Shown here one piece after another: positions 28,191 to 31,357 of a stretch of 31,357 nt of DNA (position 1 is its first letter; each line of letters begins with the position of its first letter). This stretch comes from Verrucomicrobia bacterium UBA3761 (lineage in GTDB: Bacteria; Verrucomicrobiota; Kiritimatiellia; RFP12; UBA1067). The notes under the pieces were generated by a model. It was not told the DNA's origin, did not search any database, and saw only the letters and a list, made by a program, of their open reading frames with translations. The stretch is taken from contig DFGB01000051.1 of NCBI GenBank assembly GCA_002371135.1, forward strand, positions 1-31,357, in the 5' to 3' direction. A program made the position numbers and the translations under genes.

Positions 28191-30219
28191 ATCCACCGGA
28201 GCCGCCACCGTAGCCGCGTCTGCCGCCATAACCGCCGCCAAAGCTGTTGGAGCGATATGGCGAGGAATACGCCGACTGAGGGGCTTTGACGAAGACTTGG
28301 GCGATGAGTTCGGGCGGGATCGCATTCACGAAGACCGATTTGCTTACGTGATATTCAGTGCCCTCCGGCGTTCTGCGATTGCGCGGCGAGTAGAGAACGA
28401 GCATGTCTTTCGCTCTTGTCACGGCGACATAGAACAAGCGGCGTTCTTCATCTTCCCGGCCATCTTCAAATGCCTTTGGATTTGGGAACATTGTATCTGA
28501 GAGCCACGGAATGATTACGACGGGCCACTCCATTCCCTTGGCCTGATGGATGGTGGAGAGCGTGACGGAGTTGTTGTTGCCGGCGTTCTTCTTCAGGTCG
28601 AGGTTTGTCATCAGCGCGGCGTTCTCGAGATAATTCTCGAGCGAACCCATTTCCTCGTCGGCGAGGTCGTTCGCGAGCTCCTGCACTTCAAGGAGGCGCT
28701 CCTCCGCGTCGGAGGATTCCCAGTGTCCTTCAATGTACTTCTTGTAGAAACTGTCGATGAAGTCCGTGACGAGAAGACCGTTCTCGCAGCTGTACATATG
28801 CTCGGTCGTCCTGGCGAAACAAGCCTCGAGGCTTGGCCAGACGGCTTTGGTTTTCACGCCCAGCAAGGCGGCGAGTTTTGCGCGATCGGCCGCTTCGCCG
28901 GGCGCGAACGAGCCTTCGAGTTTTGCGAACATCTTTTTGGCGCTTGAAATGCCAATGCCAGGCAACAGCTGGATGAAACGCATGAAAGAAAGTTCATCGC
29001 GCGGGTTTACGATGAGCCGCAGATATGCGAGGACGTCCTTCACGTGCTCCTTCTCGAAGAAGCCCGTGCCGCTCGTGAGGCGGTATGGGATGTTTTCGAG
29101 ATGGATGGTCTTTTCGATGTCTATGGAATGGTAGTGGGAGCGGTAAATGACCGCAATGTCTCCGTAATCGAACCCTAGAGAAACTGCCTCGCGGATTTTG
29201 GCGACGATTTCGTTCGCCTGGGACTTAGCATTGTGGACGCTGTAGAGGCATGGCTTTGGCGCGGTATTCCCGGGGCGAGTCGGGCGCAGAGTCTTTTCAA
29301 ACTGGTTGGGAGCATCCTTCATCACCGTGTTCGCAAGAGCGAGGACTTGCGGCGTACTGCGGTAGTTGCGTTCGAGCTTGATGGTCTTGCAGCCCGGCCA
29401 GCGCGCGGGGAACTCCATGATGTTTTCGAGCTTCGCGCCGCGCCATGTGTAGATGCATTGAAAATCGTCGCCGACGGCCATGATGTTGCGATGCTTGCCG
29501 GCGATGTAATCCGTGAAAAGCGCCTGGAGAGCGTTCGTATCCTGGTATTCGTCCACGAGCACGTAGAGGAAGTGCTCCTGTATCATGGCGCGGATGCGTT
29601 CGTTCTCTGAAATCAGCTTGAGACCGTTGACGAGCAGATCGTCGAAGTCCATCGCATTCAGCGCTTTCTTGCGCTCGACGTACTTTTCGGCGATGCGGAT
29701 TATTTCCTCGACGCGGTAGCCTGCGGTCCGGGAGAGGCTGCGCTGGGCGATTTTCTCGACAGGGACCATTTCGTTCGTCGCATCGGAAATCATCTTTGCG
29801 ACGACTTCCCGCTTGGGGAAATCTTTCGTGTTCTTTATTTCCGACTTGATGATTTCGCCGAGTATCTTCCTTTGATCTTCTTCGTCGATGATGGTGAACG
29901 AGCGTTGATAGCCGATTGCATTGCCCCAGCGCCTGAGAAACCGCGCGCAGATCGAATGGAACGTGCCGCTCCAAATCGAGCTGGCGATTCCATCGACAAG
30001 CCGTTCGGCCCTTTCGAGCATCTCCTTTGCCGCGCGATTTGTGAACGTCAGCAGCAGGATGCGCGAGGGATCGACGCCTTTTTCGACGAGATAGGCGACG
30101 CGGTGGACGAGCGTGCGGGTTTTGCCGGTACCGGCGGCCGCGAGTACGAGAATAGGGCCTTCGCCGGCTGTCGCCGCCTCAAGCTGTTCTGGGTTCAACA
30201 ATTTGGAAAAGTCTGTCAT
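28168..30219 (-). CDS. UvrD/PcrA-family ATP-dependent DNA helicase
   Basis: 683 residues. Superfamily 1A 3'-5' helicase motifs in order: Q-motif LNPEQLEAA, Walker A AAGTGKT (residues 28-34), TFTNRAAKEM, DEYQDTNALQ (Walker B), GDDFQCIYTWRGA (III), LERNYRST (IV), LSTIHQAKGMEWPVVIIP (V) and FYVAVTRAKD (VI). It unwinds DNA in repair or replication restart. The C-terminal tail (from about residue 650) is a Gly/Tyr/Ser-rich low-complexity stretch in place of the RNA-polymerase-binding tail of PcrA. Start MTDFSKLLNPEQ at 30219. The gene is slightly short for UvrD but all motifs are present; it could also be called Rep-like. The UAP1-like gene lies upstream on the same strand with a repeat element between. 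Confidence 0.93.
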   Translation of the reverse strand: MTDFSKLLNPEQLEAATAGEGPILVLAAAGTGKTRTLVHRVAYLVEKGVDPSRILLLTFTNRAAKEMLERAERLVDGIASSIWSGTFHSICARFLRRWGNAIGYQRSFTIIDEEDQRKILGEIIKSEIKNTKDFPKREVVAKMISDATNEMVPVEKIAQRSLSRTAGYRVEEIIRIAEKYVERKKALNAMDFDDLLVNGLKLISENERIRAMIQEHFLYVLVDEYQDTNALQALFTDYIAGKHRNIMAVGDDFQCIYTWRGAKLENIMEFPARWPGCKTIKLERNYRSTPQVLALANTVMKDAPNQFEKTLRPTRPGNTAPKPCLYSVHNAKSQANEIVAKIREAVSLGFDYGDIAVIYRSHYHSIDIEKTIHLENIPYRLTSGTGFFEKEHVKDVLAYLRLIVNPRDELSFMRFIQLLPGIGISSAKKMFAKLEGSFAPGEAADRAKLAALLGVKTKAVWPSLEACFARTTEHMYSCENGLLVTDFIDSFYKKYIEGHWESSDAEERLLEVQELANDLADEEMGSLENYLENAALMTNLDLKKNAGNNNSVTLSTIHQAKGMEWPVVIIPWLSDTMFPNPKAFEDGREDEERRLFYVAVTRAKDMLVLYSPRNRRTPEGTEYHVSKSVFVNAIPPELIAQVFVKAPQSAYSSPYRSNSFGGGYGGRRGYGGGSGGYKTTWRK

Positions 30220-30232
30220 GAGAAATGCGAAG

Positions 30233-30286
30233 AAGTCCTGAGTCCCAGTCGCCCTAGACGTCCCATCCGCTCAGGACTCAGGACTT
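30233..30286. repeat. AAGTCC/GAGTCC inverted-arm repeat element, short copy C
   Basis: AAGTCCTGAGTCC (30233-30245) and GGACTCAGGACTT (30274-30286) form a perfect 13-bp inverted repeat with a 28-base loop. The arm words equal those of the elements at 4491 and 15097, but the loop is unrelated to their bodies. It fills the gap between the UAP1-like stop and the helicase start. Confidence 0.85.
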
Positions 30287-30295
30287 GGGCTTTAT

Positions 30296-31357
30296 TCAAT
30301 CTGCGCCGAGGATGAGGCCTTGGGCTTTGATGTCTTCTGGGTCGACGGCATAGAGCGGATCGATCTCCACCGGGAGGTCGGGGTTGGCGAGGGTGACGCC
30401 GGCCTCGGCAAGCCAGCGACGCCACTTGGCCTGCATGTCGGCGCGGCAGGTAGCGGGCGAATCGTTGCCTTCGGCGTTCTTGACGGGCGAGAATTCGTCC
30501 TTCTGGTCGAACGCGAGGAACGCGGCCTTCTTGGCGTTGGGGAGGATGTCGAAGATGAATTTCTCGAACTTGTAGCCGTTGGGTTCGGTTGGCTTGACAA
30601 CCTTGCCGTTCGCGCCGGTGCAGGGGATTTTCTTGAACGCGAGGTGGAGGGGCATCGCCTTGTTCGCTTCGCGTTCGAGGAATGCGCGGTCGAAGACGTG
30701 GATGGCGGGCGAGCCGTAGAGAAAGTAGAGCTTCCCGTTCTTGTCCGTGCGTTCGCACTGCTCCTTGGTCATCTCGGTGTACTCCACCATGCGGTAGGTG
30801 TCGCCGAACTTCATGGGAATTCCGACTTTCTCGTACGGGTCGCGCTTGGCGCAAAGCTTGAGAGAGTATTCGCTTCCGTTCATGACGTGGTAGCCGATGA
30901 ATTCAGGGGAGGCGATTTCTACGAGGGGGTTGTCGACCTGGAAGAAGAAGACCGACTTGATGCCGCGTTTCTTCATGTCCTTGAGGGCGCCCGAACGCTT
31001 GAGCGCGGCGAGAAGACCGCCGTGGCCGTCGGGGCTCATGAACACGTGGCCCGGAGCGTCGAGGATGATCTTGCCGTCCTTGGTCATGCCGGGCCACATC
31101 CCCTGGGTGAAGAAGAAGACGTTCTCCGGATCGAGGCCGAAGTAGTTGTACTGCGCGAAGCACTCCTTCGTGGCGGCGTCGTTCATCTCGCTCGTCATGA
31201 TATAGAAGGGGATCGGCTTGCCGTATTTGATGGAGCGGGCGAGAATCTTGCGCGCGTGGAAGTAGAAGAGCGGCATGTTTGTCGCAGGCCCGATCTGGTA
31301 GCATCCCTTGGGCCCGTCGTAGCCGAGACGGCTTCCCTGGCCGCCGGCGACGAGAAG
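30296..31357 (-). CDS. UDP-N-acetylhexosamine pyrophosphorylase-like (UAP1/UDPGP family), N-terminus off the window
   Basis: The frame is open from the right edge to the TGA at 30296, 353 residues visible. The first visible residues carry the nucleotide-binding signature GGQGSRLGYDGPKG. Then FFTQGMWPGMTKDGKIIL, SPDGHGGLLAAL, VFFFQVDNPLV and NGYKFEKFIFDIL, with DEFSPVKNAEG near the end. These match eukaryote-type UAP1/AGX proteins, which make UDP-GlcNAc or UDP-GalNAc from UTP and the sugar-1-phosphate, rather than bacterial GlmU. About 100 N-terminal residues should lie beyond the window. It could supply UDP-HexNAc for the surface glycan made by the genes at 15-19 kb; this is inferred. Confidence 0.88.
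   Translation of the reverse strand, partial: LLVAGGQGSRLGYDGPKGCYQIGPATNMPLFYFHARKILARSIKYGKPIPFYIMTSEMNDAATKECFAQYNYFGLDPENVFFFTQGMWPGMTKDGKIILDAPGHVFMSPDGHGGLLAALKRSGALKDMKKRGIKSVFFFQVDNPLVEIASPEFIGYHVMNGSEYSLKLCAKRDPYEKVGIPMKFGDTYRMVEYTEMTKEQCERTDKNGKLYFLYGSPAIHVFDRAFLEREANKAMPLHLAFKKIPCTGANGKVVKPTEPNGYKFEKFIFDILPNAKKAAFLAFDQKDEFSPVKNAEGNDSPATCRADMQAKWRRWLAEAGVTLANPDLPVEIDPLYAVDPEDIKAQGLILGAD

Overview
The window is about 31 kb of dense, GC-rich bacterial DNA with long secreted proteins and short gaps. The gene set points to a gut-associated member of the Verrucomicrobiota/Planctomycetota (PVC) group, most likely Kiritimatiellae-like. It includes a beta-strand-repeat (PATR) surface protein, secreted sialidase and FAD oxidoreductase, an M6-type peptidase, N-acetylneuraminate lyase with an AGE-family epimerase, a Stealth/Wzx glycan locus and a eukaryote-type UDP-sugar pyrophosphorylase. 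This placement is inferred from gene content; no rRNA is present.

Layout, left to right. (1) 1-4508, housekeeping, all plus strand: NifU-type Fe-S scaffold (5' end off the window), a short DUF1846 protein, a small secreted lysozyme-like protein, ProC, NadD fused to a ferredoxin:thioredoxin-reductase-like Cys domain, and an AraC regulator. (2) 4695-11812, an overlapping plus-strand operon behind an extended -10 promoter: a Tat-signal DapA/NAL-family lyase, a PATR surface protein, a five-Asp-box sialidase and a secreted FAD oxidoreductase. (3) 11818-12697, a scar: the C-terminal remnant of a surface protein abuts a 255-bp, 96%-identical copy of the 3' end of nadD, followed by repeat-like DNA. 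(4) 12698-15132: tRNA-Arg(CCT) immediately followed by a solute-binding protein and a membrane SpoIIE-type phosphatase. (5) 15233-19796: surface-glycan genes, with Wzx flippase and Stealth phosphotransferase on plus converging on two glycosyltransferases on minus. (6) 19852-21226, minus: a CAT-anticodon tRNA, and upstream of it a SLOG/YpsA-RNase PH fusion. (7) 21515-27707, plus: a strong promoter, NanA, two secreted zinc-peptidase-like proteins and an AGE epimerase. (8) 27819-31357: a small Smr-like protein converging on a UvrD-type helicase, then a UAP1-like pyrophosphorylase (N-terminus off the window).

Regions 2 and 7 together suggest harvesting of sialylated host glycoprotein: sialidase releases sialic acid, NanA cleaves it to ManNAc plus pyruvate, the AGE epimerase converts ManNAc to GlcNAc, and secreted peptidases work on the protein backbone.

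The most unusual non-coding signal is a set of intergenic elements built from short degenerate repeated words with inverted arms. The words differ between loci: AAGTCC/GAGTCC at three sites, ATTTACG at one, CTAG-containing 9-mers at one. A 22-bp tandem array precedes nanA. At two sites the AAGTCC element supplies the last codons and the stop codon of the upstream gene. Other points of note are the NadD-FTR fusion and its partial copy, the SLOG-RNase PH fusion, two apparently leaderless promoters and two tRNA genes that appear to share transcripts with the following protein genes.
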